64,000 nucleotides of DNA, taken from assembly GCA_911728435.2 (NCBI GenBank), contig CAJVRQ020000084.1, positions 46,081 through 110,080 on the forward strand, written 5' to 3'. Position 1 is the stretch's first letter. Each line of letters begins with the position of its first letter. A model generated the notes under the pieces. That model was not told the DNA's origin and made no database searches. It was given only the letters and a program-made list of their open reading frames with translations. This document shows positions 50,601 to 63,312 of this stretch, piece after piece. Origin of the DNA: Apoderus coryli. Taxonomy: Eukaryota > Arthropoda > Insecta > Coleoptera > Attelabidae. A program made the position numbers and the translations under genes.

Positions 50601-53600
50601 ACGTTTAATTCTAAATAACAAAATTTTAGTAACAAAACGCGCTAAATTGTTCTAATTTGGTTTTTTATGCTTAATCTAATTTCTTTTGACTAATAAAATT
50701 TACTTCTAATTTCTAAGTGAGAAAACAGCTTTTTGGGAGCCATTTGAACGTTTAATTCTAAATAACAAAATTTTAGTATCAAAACGCGCTAAATCGTTAT
50801 AATTTGCTTTTTTATGCTTAATCTAATTTCTTTTGACTAATAAAATTTAGTTTTAATTTCTAAATGAGAAAACAGCTTTTTGGGAGCCATTTGAAAAGTT
50901 TAATTCTAAATAACAAAGTTTTAGTAACAAAACGCTCTAATTCGTTCTAATTTGCTTTTTTATGCTTAATCTAAATTCTTTTGACTAATAAAATTTACTT
51001 TAAATTCTAAGTGAGAAAACAGCTTTTTGGGAGCCATTTGAAAAGTTTAATTCTAAATAACAAAATTTTAGTAACAAAACGCTCTAATTCGTTCTAATTT
51101 GCTTTTTTATGCTTAATCTAATTTATTTTGACTAATAAAATTTACTTCTAATTTCTAAGTGAGAAAACAGCTTTTTGGGAGCCATTTGAACGTTTAATTC
51201 TAAATAACAAAATTTTAGTAACAAAACGCTCTAATTCGTTCTAAATTGCTTATTTACGCTTAATCTAACTTAGTTTCACTAATAAAATTTACTTTTAAAT
51301 TCTAAGTGAGAAAACAGCTTTTTGGGAGCCATTTGAAAAGTTTAATTCTAAATAACAAAGTTTTAGTAACAAAACGCTCTAATTCGTTCTAATTTGCTTT
51401 TTTATGCTTAATCTAAATTCTTTTGAGTAATAAAATTTTCTTTTAAATTCTAAGTGAGAAAACAGCTTTTTGGGAGCCATTTGAAAAGTTTAATTCTAAA
51501 TAACAAAATTTTAGTAACAAAACGCTCTAATTCGTTCTAATTTGCTTTTTTATGCTTAATCTAATTTCTTTTGACTAATAAAATTTACTTTTAAATTCTA
51601 AGTGAGAAAACAGCTTTTTGGGAGCCCTTTGAAAAGTTTAATTCTAAATAACAAAATTTAAGTAACAAAACGCTCTAATTCGTTCTAATTTGCTTTTTTA
51701 TGCTTAATCTAATTTCTTTAGACTAATAAAATTTACTTTTAAATTCTAAGTGAGAAAACAGCTTTTTGGAGCCATTTGAAAAGTTTAATTCTAAATAACA
51801 AAATTTTAGTAACAAAACGCGCTAAATCGTTCTAATTTGCTTTTTTATGCTTAATCTAATTTCTTTTGACTAATAAAATTTACTTTTAAATTCTAAGTGA
51901 GAAAACAGCTTTTTGGGAGCCATTTGAAAAGTTTAATTCTAAATAACAAAATTTAAGTAACAAAACGCTCTAATTCGTTCTAATTTGCTTTTTTATGCTT
52001 AATCTAATTTCTTTAGACTAATAAAATTTACTTTTAAATTCTAAGTGAGAAAACAGCTTTTTGGAGCCATTTGAAAAGTTTAATTCTAAATAACAAAATT
52101 TTAGTAACAAAACGCTTTAATTCGTTCTAAATTGCTTATTTACGCTTAATCTAACTTAGTTTCACTAATAAAATTTACTTTTAAATTCTAAGTGAGAAAA
52201 CAGCTTTTTGGCAGTCATTTTAAACGTTTAATTCTAAATAACAAAATTTAATAACAAAACGCGCGAAATCGTTCTAATTCGCTTTTTTATGCTTAATCTA
52301 ATTTATTTAGACTAATAAAATTTACTTTTAAATTCTAAGTGAGAAAACAGCTTTTTGGAGCCATTTGAAAAGTTTAATTCTAAATAGCAAAATTTTAGTA
52401 ACAAAACGCGCTAAATCGTTCTAATTTGCTTTTTTATGCTTAATCTAATTTCTTTTGACTAATAAAATTTACTTTTAATTTCTAAGTGAGAAAACAGCTT
52501 TTTGGGAGCCATTTTAAACGTTTAATTCTAAATAACAAAATTTTAGTAACAAAACGCTCTAATTCGTTCTAAATTGCTTATTTACGCTTAATCTAACTTA
52601 GTTTCACTAATAAAATTTACTTTTAAATTCTAAGTGAGAAAACAGCTTTTTGGGAGCCATTTGAAAAGTTTAATTCTAAATAACAAAGTTTTAGTAACAA
52701 AACGCTCTAATTCGTTCTAATTTGCTTTTTTATGCTTAATCTAAATTCTTTTGACTAATAAAATTTACTTTTAAATTCTAAGTGAGAAAACAGCTTTTTG
52801 GGAGCCATTTGAAAAGTTTAATTCTAAATAACAAAATTTTAGTAACAAAACGCTCTAATTCGTTCTAGTTTGCTTTTTTATGCTTAATCTAATTTCTTTT
52901 GACTAATAAAATTTACTTCTAATTTCTAAGTGAGAAAACAGCTTTTTGGGAGCCATTTGAACGTTTAATTCTAAATAACAAAATTTTAGTAACAAAACGC
53001 GCTAAATCGTTCTAATTTGGTTTTTTATGCTTAATCTAAATTCTTTTGACTAATAAAATTTACTTCTAATTTCTAAGTGAGAAAACAGCTTTTTGGGAGA
53101 CATTTGAACGTTTAATTCTAAATAACAAAATTTTAGTAACAAAACGCGCTAAAACGTTCTAATTTGCTTTTTTATGCTTAATCTAATTTCTTTTGACTAA
53201 TATAATTTACTTTTACTTGCTAAGTGAGAAAACAGCTTTTTGGGAGCCATTTGAAAAGTTTAATTCTAAATAACAAAATTTTAGTAACAAAACGCTCTAA
53301 TTCGTTCTAATTTGCTTTTTTATGCTTAATCTAATTTCTTTAGACTAATAAAATTTACTTTTAAATTCTAAGTGAGAAAACAGCTTTTTGGAGCCATTTG
53401 AAAAGTTTAATTCTAAATAACAAAATTTTAGTAACAAAACGCGCTAAATCGTTCTAATTTGCTTTTTTATGCTTAATCTAATTTCTTTAGACTAATAAAA
53501 TTTACTTCTAATTTCTAAGTGAGAAAACAGCTTTTTGGGAGACATTTGAACGTTTAATTCTAAATAACAAAATTTTAGTAACAAAACGCTCTAATACGTT

Positions 53601-56600
53601 CTAAATTGCTTATTTACGCTTAATCTAACTTAGTTTCACTAATAAAATTTACTTTTAAATTCTAAGTGAGAAAACAGCTTTTTGGCAGTCATTTTAACGT
53701 TTAATTCTAAATAACAAAATTTAATAACAAAACGCGCTAAATCGTTCTAATTCGCTTTTTTATGCTTAATCTAATTTCTTTAGAGTAATAAAATTTACTT
53801 TTAAATTCTAAGTGAGAAAACAGCTTTTTGGAGCCATTTGAAAAGTTTAATTCTAAATAACAAAATTTTAGTAACAAAACGCGCTAAATCGTTCTAATTT
53901 GCTTTTTTATGCTTAATCTAATTTCTTTTGACTAATAAAATTTACTTTTAATTTCTAAGTGAGAAAACAGCTTTTTGGGAGCCATTTTAAACGTTTAATT
54001 CTAAATAACAAAATTTTAGTAACAAAACGCTCTAATTCGTTCTAAATTGCTTATTTACGCTTAATCTAACTTAGTTTCACTAATAAAATTTACTTTTAAA
54101 TTCTAAGTGAGAAAACAGCTTTTTGGGAGCCATTTGAAAAGTTTAATTCTAAATAACAAAATTTTAGTAACAAAACGCTCTAATTCGTTCTAATTTGCTT
54201 TTTATGCTTAATCTAAATTCTTTTGACTAATAAAATTTACTTTTAAATTCTAAGTGAGAAAACAGCTTTTTGGGAGCCATTTGAAAAGTTTAATTCTAAA
54301 TAACAAAATTTTAGTAACAAAACGCTCTAATTCGTTCTAATTTGCTTTTTTATGCTTAATCTAATTTCTTTTGACTAATAAAATTTACTTTTAAATTCTA
54401 AGTGAGAAAACAGCTTTTTGGAGCCATTTGAAAAGTTTAATTCTAAATAACAAAATTTTAGTAACAAAACGCTCTAATTCGTTCTAATTTGCTTTTTATG
54501 CTTAATCTAAATTCTTTTGACTAATAAAATTTACTTTTAAATTCTAAGTGAGAAAACAGCTTTTTGGGAGCCATTTGAAAAGTTTAATTCTAAATAACAA
54601 AATTTTAGTAACAAAACGCTCTAATTCGTTCTAATTTGCTTTTTTATGCTTAATCTAATTTCTTTAGACTAATAAAATTTACTTTTAAATTCTAAGTGAG
54701 AAAACAGCTTTTTGGAGCCATTTGAAAAGTTTAATTCTAAATAACAAAATTTTAGTAACAAAACGCGCTAAATCGTTCTAATTTGCTTTTTTATGCTTAA
54801 TCTAATTTCTTTAGACTAATAAAATTTACTTCTAATTTCTAAGTGAGAAAACAGCTTTTTGGGAGACATTTGAACGTTTAATTCTAAATAACAAAATTTT
54901 AGTAACAAAACGCTCTAATTCGTTCTAAATTGCTTATTTACGCTTAATCTAACTTAGTTTCACTAATAAAATTTACTTTTAAATTCTAAGTGAGAAAACA
55001 GCTTTTTGGCAGTCATTTTAACGTTTAATTCTAAATAACAAAATTTAATAACAAAACGCGCTAAATCGTTCTAATTCGCTTTTTTATGCTTAATCTAATT
55101 TCTTTAGACTAATAAAATTTACTTTTAAATTCTAAGTGAGAAAACAGCTTTTTGGGAGCCATTTTAAACGTTTAATTCTAAATAACAAAATTTTAGTAAC
55201 AAAACGCTCTAATTCGTTCTAAATTGCTTATTTACGCTTAATCTAACTTAGTTTCACTAATAAAATTTACTTTTAAATTCTAAGTGAGAAAACAGCTTTT
55301 TGGGAGCCATTTGAAAAGTTTAATTCTAAATAACAAAATTTTAGTAACAAAACGCTCTAATTCGTTCTAATTTGCTTTTTATGCTTAATCTAAATTCTTT
55401 TGACTAATAAAATTTACTTTTAAATTCTAAGTGAGAAAACAGCTTTTTGGGAGCCATTTGAAAAGTTTAATTCTAAATAACAAAATTTTAGTAACAAAAC
55501 GCTCTAATTCGTTCTAATTTGCTTTTTTATGCTTAATCTAATTTCTTTTGACTAATAAAATTTACTTCTAATTTCTAAGTGAGAAAACAGCTTTTTGGAG
55601 CCATTTGAAAAGTTTAATTCTAAATAACAAAATTTTAGTAACAAAACGCGCTAAATCGTTCTAATTTGCTTTTTTATGCTTAATCTAATTTCTTTTGACT
55701 AATAAAATTTACTTTTAATTTCTAAGTGAGAAAACAGCTTTTTGGGAGCCATTTTAAACGTTTAATTCTAAATAACAAAATTTTAGTAACAAAACGCTCT
55801 AATTCGTTCTAAATTGCTTATTTACGCTTAATCTAACTTAGTTTCACTAATAAAATTTACTTTTAAATTCTAAGTGAGAAAACAGCTTTTTGGGAGCCAT
55901 TTGAAAAGTTTAATTCTAAATAACAAAATTTTAGTAACAAAACGCTCTAATTCGTTCTAATTTGCTTTTTATGCTTAATCTAAATTCTTTTGACTAATAA
56001 AATTTACTTTTAAATTCTAAGTGAGAAAACAGCTTTTTGGGAGCCATTTGAAAAGTTTAATTCTAAATAACAAAATTTTAGTAACAAAACGCTCTAATTC
56101 GTTCTAATTTGCTTTTTTATGCTTAATCTAATTTCTTTTGACTAATAAAATTTACTTCTAATTTCTAAGTGAGAAAACAGCTTTTTGGGAGCCATTTGAA
56201 CGTTTAATTCTAAATAACAAAATTTTAGTAACAAAACGCGCTAAATCGTTCTAATTTGGTTTTTTATGCTTAATCTAATTTCTTTTGACTAATAAAATTT
56301 ACTTCTAATTTCTAAGTGAGAAAACAGCTTTTTGGGAGCCATTTGAACGTTTAATTCTAAATAACAACATTTTAGTAACAAAACGCGCTAAATCGTTCTA
56401 ATTTGCTTTTTTATGCTTAATCTAATTTCTTTAGACTAATAAAATTTACTTCTAATTTCTAAGTGAGAAAACAGCTTTTTGGGAGACATTTGAACGTTTA
56501 ATTCTAAATAACAAAATTTTAGTAACAAAACGCTCTAATACGTTCTAAATTGCTTATTTACGCTTAATCTAACTTAGTTTCACTAATAAAATTTACTTTT

Positions 56601-57830
56601 AAATTCTAAGTGAGAAAACAGCTTTTTGGCAGTCATTTTAACGTTTAATTCTAAATAACAAAATTTAATAACAAAACGCGCTAAATCGTTCTAATTCGCT
56701 TTTTTATGCTTAATCTAATTTCTTTAGACTAATAAAATTTACTTTTAAATTCTAAGTGAGAAAACAGCTTTTTGGAGCCATTTGAAAAGTTTAATTCTAA
56801 ATAACAAAATTTTAGTAACAAAACGCGCTAAATCGTTCTAATTTGCTTTTTTATGCTTAATCTAATTTCTTTTGACTAATAAAATTTACTTTTAATTTCT
56901 AAGTGAGAAAACAGCTTTTTGGGAGCCATTTTAAACGTTTAATTCTAAATAACAAAATTTTAGTAACAAAACGCTCTAATTCGTTCTAAATTGCTTATTT
57001 ACGCTTAATCTAACTTAGTTTCACTAATAAAATTTACTTTTAAATTCTAAGTGAGAAAACAGCTTTTTGGGAGCCATTTGAAAAGTTTAATTCTAAATAA
57101 CAAAATTTTAGTAACAAAACGCTCTAATTCGTTCTAATTTGCTTTTTATGCTTAATCTAAATTCTTTTGACTAATAAAATTTACTTTTAAATTCTAAGTG
57201 AGAAAACAGCTTTTTGGGAGCCATTTGAAAAGTTTAATTCTAAATAACAAAATTTTAGTAACAAAACGCTCTAATTCGTTCTAATTTGCTTTTTTATGCT
57301 TAATCTAATTTCTTTTGACTAATAAAATTTACTTCTAATTTCTAAGTGAGAAAACAGCTTTTTGGGAGCCATTTGAACGTTTAATTCTAAATAACAAAAT
57401 TTTAGTAACAAAACGCGCTAAATCGTTCTAATTTGGTTTTTTATGCTTAATCTAATTTCTTTTGACTAATAAAATTTACTTCTAATTTCTAAGTGAGAAA
57501 ACAGCTTTTTGGGAGCCATTTGAACGTTTAATTCTAAATAACAACATTTTAGTAACAAAACGCGCTAAATCGTTCTAATTTGCTTTTTTATGCTTAATCT
57601 AATTTCTTTTGACTAATAAAATTTACTTCTAATTTCTAAGTGAGAAAACAGCTTTTTGGGAGCCATTTGAACGTTTAATTCTAAATAACAAAATTTTAGT
57701 AACAAAACGCGCTAAATCGTTCTAATTTGGTTTTTTATGCTTAATCTAATTTCTTTTGACTAATAAAATTTACTTCTAATTTCTAAGTGAGAAAACAGCT
57801 TTTTGGGAGCCATTTGAACGTTCAATTCTA
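38631..57830 (+). repeat. 147/148-bp satellite array, rearranged HOR region
   Basis: About 130 monomers carrying the same diagnostic variants at irregular whole-monomer spacings. AGTATCAAAAC lies at 38097, 40011, 45911 and 50777, spaced 1,914, 5,900 and 4,866 bp (13, 40 and 33 monomers). CAGCATTTT at 42173 and 43797 is 1,624 bp apart (11 monomers). A five-T variant (GCTTTTTATG) at 54197, 54491, 55374, 55964 and 57141 is spaced by 2, 6, 4 and 8 monomers. CTAATACG at 53591 and 56535 is 20 monomers apart. New local variants include GAGCCCTTTG near 46612, 46759, 47646 and 51627. No gene. Confidence 0.93.
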
Positions 57831-60800
57831 AATAACAAAATTTTAGTAACAAAACGCGCTAAATCGTTCTAATTTGCTTTTTTATGCTTAATCTAATTTC
57901 TTTTGACTAATAAAATTTACTTTAAATTCTAAGTGAGAAAACAGCTTTTTGGGAGCCATTTGAAAAGTTTAATTCTAAATAACAAAATTTTAGTAACAAA
58001 ACGCTCTAATTCGTTCTAATTTGCTTTTTTATGCTTAATCTAATTTCTTTTGACTAATAAAATTTACTTCTAATTTCTAAGTGAGAAAACAGCTTTTTGG
58101 GAGCCATTTGAACGTTTAATTCTAAATAACAAAATTTTAGTAACAAAACGCTCTAATTCGTTCTAAATTGCTTATTTACGCTTAATCTAACTTAGTTTCA
58201 CTAATAAAATTTACTTTTAAATTCTAAGTGAGAAAACAGCTTTTTGGGAGCCATTTGAAAAGTTTAATTCTAAATAACAAAGTTTTAGTAACAAAACGCT
58301 CTAATTCGTTCTAATTTGCTTTTTTATGCTTAATCTAAATTCTTTTGACTAATAAAATTTTCTTTTAAATTCTAAGTGAGAAAACAGCTTTTTGGGAGCC
58401 ATTTGAAAAGTTTAATTCTAAATAACAAAATTTTAGTAACAAAACGCTCTAATTCGTTCTAATTTGCTTTTTTATGCTTAATCTAATTTCTTTTGACTAA
58501 TAAAATTTACTTCTAATTTCTAAGTGAGAAAACAGCTTTTTGGGAGCCATTTGAAAAGTTGAATTCTAAATAACAAAATTTTAGTAACAAAACGCTCTAA
58601 TTCGTTCTAATTTGCTTTTTTATGCTTAATCTAATTTTTTTTTGACTAATAAAATTTACTTTTAAGTTCTAAGTGAGAAAACAGCTTTTTGGGAGCCATT
58701 TGAAAAGTTTAATTCTAAATAACAACATTTTAGTAACAAAACGCGCTAAATCGTTCTAATTTGCTTTTTTATGCTTAATCTAATTTCTTTTGACTAATAA
58801 AATTTACTTCTAATTTCTAAGTGAGAAAACAGCTTTTTGGGAGCCATTTGAACGTTTAATTCTAAATAACAAAATTTTAGTAACAAAACGCGCTAAATCG
58901 TTCTAATTTGGTTTTTTATGCTTAATCTAATTTCTTTTGACTAATAAAATTTACTTCTAATTTCTAAGTGAGAAAACAGCTTTTTGGGAGCCATTTGAAC
59001 GTTTAATTCTAAATAACAAAATTTTAGTAACAAAACGCGCTAAATCGTTCTAATTTGCTTTTTTATGCTTAATCTAATTTCTTTTGACTAATAAAATTTA
59101 CTTTAAATTCTAAGTGAGAAAACAGCTTTTTGGGAGCCATTTGAAAAGTTTAATTCTAAATAACAAAATTTTAGTAACAAAACGCTCTAATTCGTTCTAA
59201 TTTGCTTTTTTATGCTTAACCTAATTTCTTTTGACTAATAAAATTTACTTCTAATTTCTAAGTGAGAAAACAGCTTTTTGGGAGCCATTTGAACGTTTAA
59301 TTCTAAATAACAAAATTTTAGTAACAAAACGCTCTAATTCGCTCTAAATTGCTTATTTACGCTTAATCTAACTTAGTTTCACTAATAAAATTTACTTTTA
59401 AATTCTAAGTGAGAAAACAGCTTTTTGGGAGCCATTTGAAAAGTTTAATTCTAAATAACAAAGTTTTAGTAACAAAACGCTCTAATTCGTTCTAATTTGC
59501 TTTTTTATGCTTAATCTAAATTCTTTTGACTAATAAAATTTTCTTTTAAATTCTAAGTGAGAAAACAGCTTTTTGGGAGCCATTTGAAAAGTTTAATTCT
59601 AAATAACAAAATTTTAGTAACAAAACGCTCTAATTCGTTCTAATTTGCTTTTTTATGCTTAATCTAATTTCTTTTGACTAATAAAATTTACTTCTAATTT
59701 CTAAGTGAGAAAACAGCTTTTTGGGAGCCATTTGAAAAGTTGAATTCTAAATAACAAAATTTTAGTAACAAAACGCGCTAAATCGTTCTAATTTGCTTTT
59801 TTATGCTTAATCTAATTTCTTTTGACTAATAAAATTTACTTTAAATTCTAAGTGAGAAAACAGCTTTTTGGGAGCCATTTGAAAAGTTTAATTCTAAATA
59901 ACAAAATTTTAGTAACAAAACGCTCTAATTCGTTCTAATTTGCTTTTTTATGCTTAATCTAATTTCTTTTGACTAATAAAATTTACTTCTAATTTCTAAG
60001 TGAGAAAACAGCTTTTTGCGAGCCATTTGAACGTTTAATTCTAAATAACAAAATTTTAGTAACAAAACGCTCTAATTCGTTCTAAATTGCTTATTTACGC
60101 TTAATCTAACTTAGTTTCACTAATAAAATTTACTTTTAAATTCTAAGTGAGAAAACAGCTTTTTGGGAGCCATTTGAAAAGTTTAATTCTAAATAACAAA
60201 GTTTTAGTAACAAAACGCTCTAATTCGTTCTAATTTGCTTTTTTATGCTTAATCTAAATTCTTTTGACTAATAAAATTTTCTTTTAAATTCTAAGTGAGA
60301 AAACAGCTTTTTGGGAGCCATTTGAAAAGTTTAATTCTAAATAACAAAATTTTAGTAACAAAACGCTCTAATTCGTTCTAATTTGCTTTTTTATGCTTAA
60401 TCTAATTTCTTTTGACTAATAAAATTTACTTCTAATTTCTAAGTGAGAAAACAGCTTTTTGGGAGCCATTTGAAAAGTTGAATTCTAAATAACAAAATTT
60501 TAGTAACAAAACGCTCTAATTCGTTCTAATTTGCTTTTTTATGCTTAATCTAATTTTTTTTTGACTAATAAAATTTACTTTTAAATTCTAAGTGAGAAAA
60601 CAGCTTTTTGGGAGCCATTTGAAAAGTTTAATTCTAAATAACAACATTTTAGTAACAAAACGCGCTAAATCGTTCTAATTTGCTTTTTTATGCTTAATCT
60701 AATTTCTTTTGACTAATAAAATTTACTTCTAATTTCTAAGTGAGAAAACAGCTTTTTGGGAGCCATTTGAACGTTTAATTCTAAATAACAAAATTTTAGT

Positions 60801-61810
60801 AACAAAACGCGCTAAATCGTTCTAATTTGGTTTTTTATGCTTAATCTAATTTCTTTTGACTAATAAAATTTACTTCTAATTTCTAAGTGAGAAAACAGCT
60901 TTTTGGGAGCCATTTGAACGTTTAATTCTAAATAACAAAATTTTAGTAACAAAACGCGCTAAATCGTTCTAATTTGCTTTTTTATGCTTAATCTAATTTC
61001 TTTTGACTAATAAAATTTACTTTAAATTCTAAGTGAGAAAACAGCTTTTTGGGAGCCATTTGAAAAGTTTAATTCTAAATAACAAAATTTTAGTAACAAA
61101 ACGCTCTAATTCGTTCTAATTTGCTTTTTTATGCTTAATCTAATTTCTTTTGACTAATAAAATTTACTTCTAATTTCTAAGTGAGAAAACAGCTTTTTGG
61201 GAGCCATTTGAACGTTTAATTCTAAATAACAAAATTTTAGTAACAAAACGCTCTAATTCGCTCTAAATTGCTTATTTACGCTTAATCTAACTTAGTTTCA
61301 CTAATAAAATTTACTTTTAAATTCTAAGTGAGAAAACAGCTTTTTGGGAGCCATTTGAAAAGTTTAATTCTAAATAACAAAGTTTTAGTAACAAAACGCT
61401 CTAATTCGTTCTAATTTGCTTTTTTATGCTTAATCTAAATTCTTTTGACTAATAAAATTTTCTTTTAAATTCTAAGTGAGAAAACAGCTTTTTGGGAGCC
61501 ATTTGAAAAGTTTAATTCTAAATAACAAAATTTTAGTAACAAAACGCTCTAATTCGTTCTAATTTGCTTTTTTATGCTTAATCTAATTTCTTTTGACTAA
61601 TAAAATTTACTTCTAATTTCTAAGTGAGAAAACAGCTTTTTGGGAGCCATTTGAAAAGTTGAATTCTAAATAACAAAATTTTAGTAACAAAACGCTCTAA
61701 TTCGTTCTAATTTGCTTTTTTATGCTTAATCTAATTTTTTTTTGACTAATAAAATTTACTTTTAAATTCTAAGTGAGAAAACAGCTTTTTGGGAGCCATT
61801 TGAAAAGTTT
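57830..61810 (+). repeat. 1,919-bp (13-monomer) satellite HOR, two units
   Basis: Fixed 1,919-bp spacing of several variants: a nine-T tract monomer at 58631 and 60550, AACAACAT at 58721 and 60640, CTTTAAATTC at 57920/59839 and 59101/61020, and CTAATTCGCTCT at 59331 and 61250. Inside each unit the variants alternate at 8 monomers (1,181 bp) and 5 monomers (738 bp). A further nine-T monomer at 61731 starts another 1,181-bp step. Confidence 0.85.
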
Positions 61811-62239
61811 AATTCTAAATAACAAAATTTTAGTAACAAAACGCTCTAATTCGTTCTAATTTGCTTTTTTATGCTTAATCTAATTTCTTTTGACTAATAA
61901 AATTTACTTCTAATTTCTAAGTGAGAAAACAGCTTTTTGGGAGCCATTTGAACGTTTAATTCTAAATAACAAAATTTTAGTAACAAAACGCGCTAAAACG
62001 TTCTAATTTGCTTTTTTATGCTTATTCTAATTTCTTTTGACTAATATAATTTACTTTTACTTGCTAAGTGAGAAAACAGCTTTTTGGGAGCCATTTGAAA
62101 AGTTTAATTCTAAATAACAAAATTTTAGTAACAAAACGCGCTAAATCGTTCTAATTTGCTTTTTTATGCTTAGTCTAATTTCTTTAGACTAATAAAGTTT
62201 ACTTTTAATTTCTAAGTGAGAAAACAGCTTTTTGGGAGC

Positions 62240-63115
62240 CATTTGAAACGTTTAATTTTAAATAACAAAATTTTACTAACAAAACGCGCTAAATCGTTCT
62301 AATTTGCTTTTTTATGCTTAATCTAATTTCTTTTGACTAATAAAATTTACTTTTAATTTCTAAGTGAGAAAACAACTTTTTGGGAGCCATTTTAAACGTT
62401 TAATTCTAAATAACAAAATTTTACTAACAAAACGCTCTAATTCGTTCTAAATTGCTTATTTACGCTTAATCTAACTTAGTTTCACTAATAAAATTTACTT
62501 TTAAATTATAAGTGAGAAAACAGCTTTTTGGGAGCCATTTGAAAAGTTTAATTCTAAATAACAAAATTTTAGTAACAAAACGCTCTAATTCGTTCTAATT
62601 TGCTTTTTTATGCTTAATCTAAATTCTTTTGACTAATAAAATTTACTTTTAAATTCTAAGTGAGAAAACAGCTTTTTGGGAGCCATTTGAAACGTTTAAT
62701 TTTAAATAACAAAATTTTACTAACAAAACGCGCTAAATCGTTCTAATTTGCTTTTTTATGCTTAATCTAATTTCTTTTGACTAATAAAATTTACTTTTAA
62801 TTTCTAAGTGAGAAAACAACTTTTTGGGAGCCATTTTAAACGTTTAATTCTAAATAACAAAATTTTACTAACAAAACGCTCTAATTCGTTCTAAATTGCT
62901 TATTTACGCTTAATCTAACTTAGTTTCACTAATAAAATTTACTTTTAAATTATAAGTGAGAAAACAGCTTTTTGGGAGCCATTTGAAAAGTTTAATTCTA
63001 AATAACAAAATTTTAGTAACAAAACGCTCTAATTCGTTCTAATTTGCTTTTTTATGCTTAATCTAAATTCTTTTGACTAATAAAATTTACTTTTAAATTC
63101 TAAGTGAGAAAACAG
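62240..63115 (+). repeat. Recent 444-bp trimer duplication
   Basis: Two private variants recur together: AACAACTTTTTGGG at 62371 and 62815, and TTAAATTATAAGTGAG near 62505 and 62949, both 444 bp apart (three monomers). The two trimers look identical by eye, so this is one of the youngest events in the window. Confidence 0.82.
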
Positions 63116-63289
63116 CTTTTTGGGAGCCATTTGAAAAGTTTAATTCTAAATAACAAAATTTTAGTAACAAAACGCTCTAATTCGTTCTAATTTGCTTTTT
63201 TATGCTTAATCTAATTTCTTTTGACTAATAAAATTTACTTCTAATTTCTAAGTGAGAAAACAGCTTTTTGGGAGCCATTTGAAAAGTTT

Positions 63290-63312
63290 AATTCTAAATA
63301 ACAAAACGCTCT
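63290..63312 (+). repeat. Satellite monomer with 14-bp deletion
   Basis: CTAAATAACAAAACGC joins directly, omitting the normal AAAATTTTAGTAAC. The missing 14 bp lie between two TAACAAAA direct repeats, which points to slippage or short-homology deletion. It also removes the AAAATTTT palindrome; this is the only monomer where I noticed that. Confidence 0.8.
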
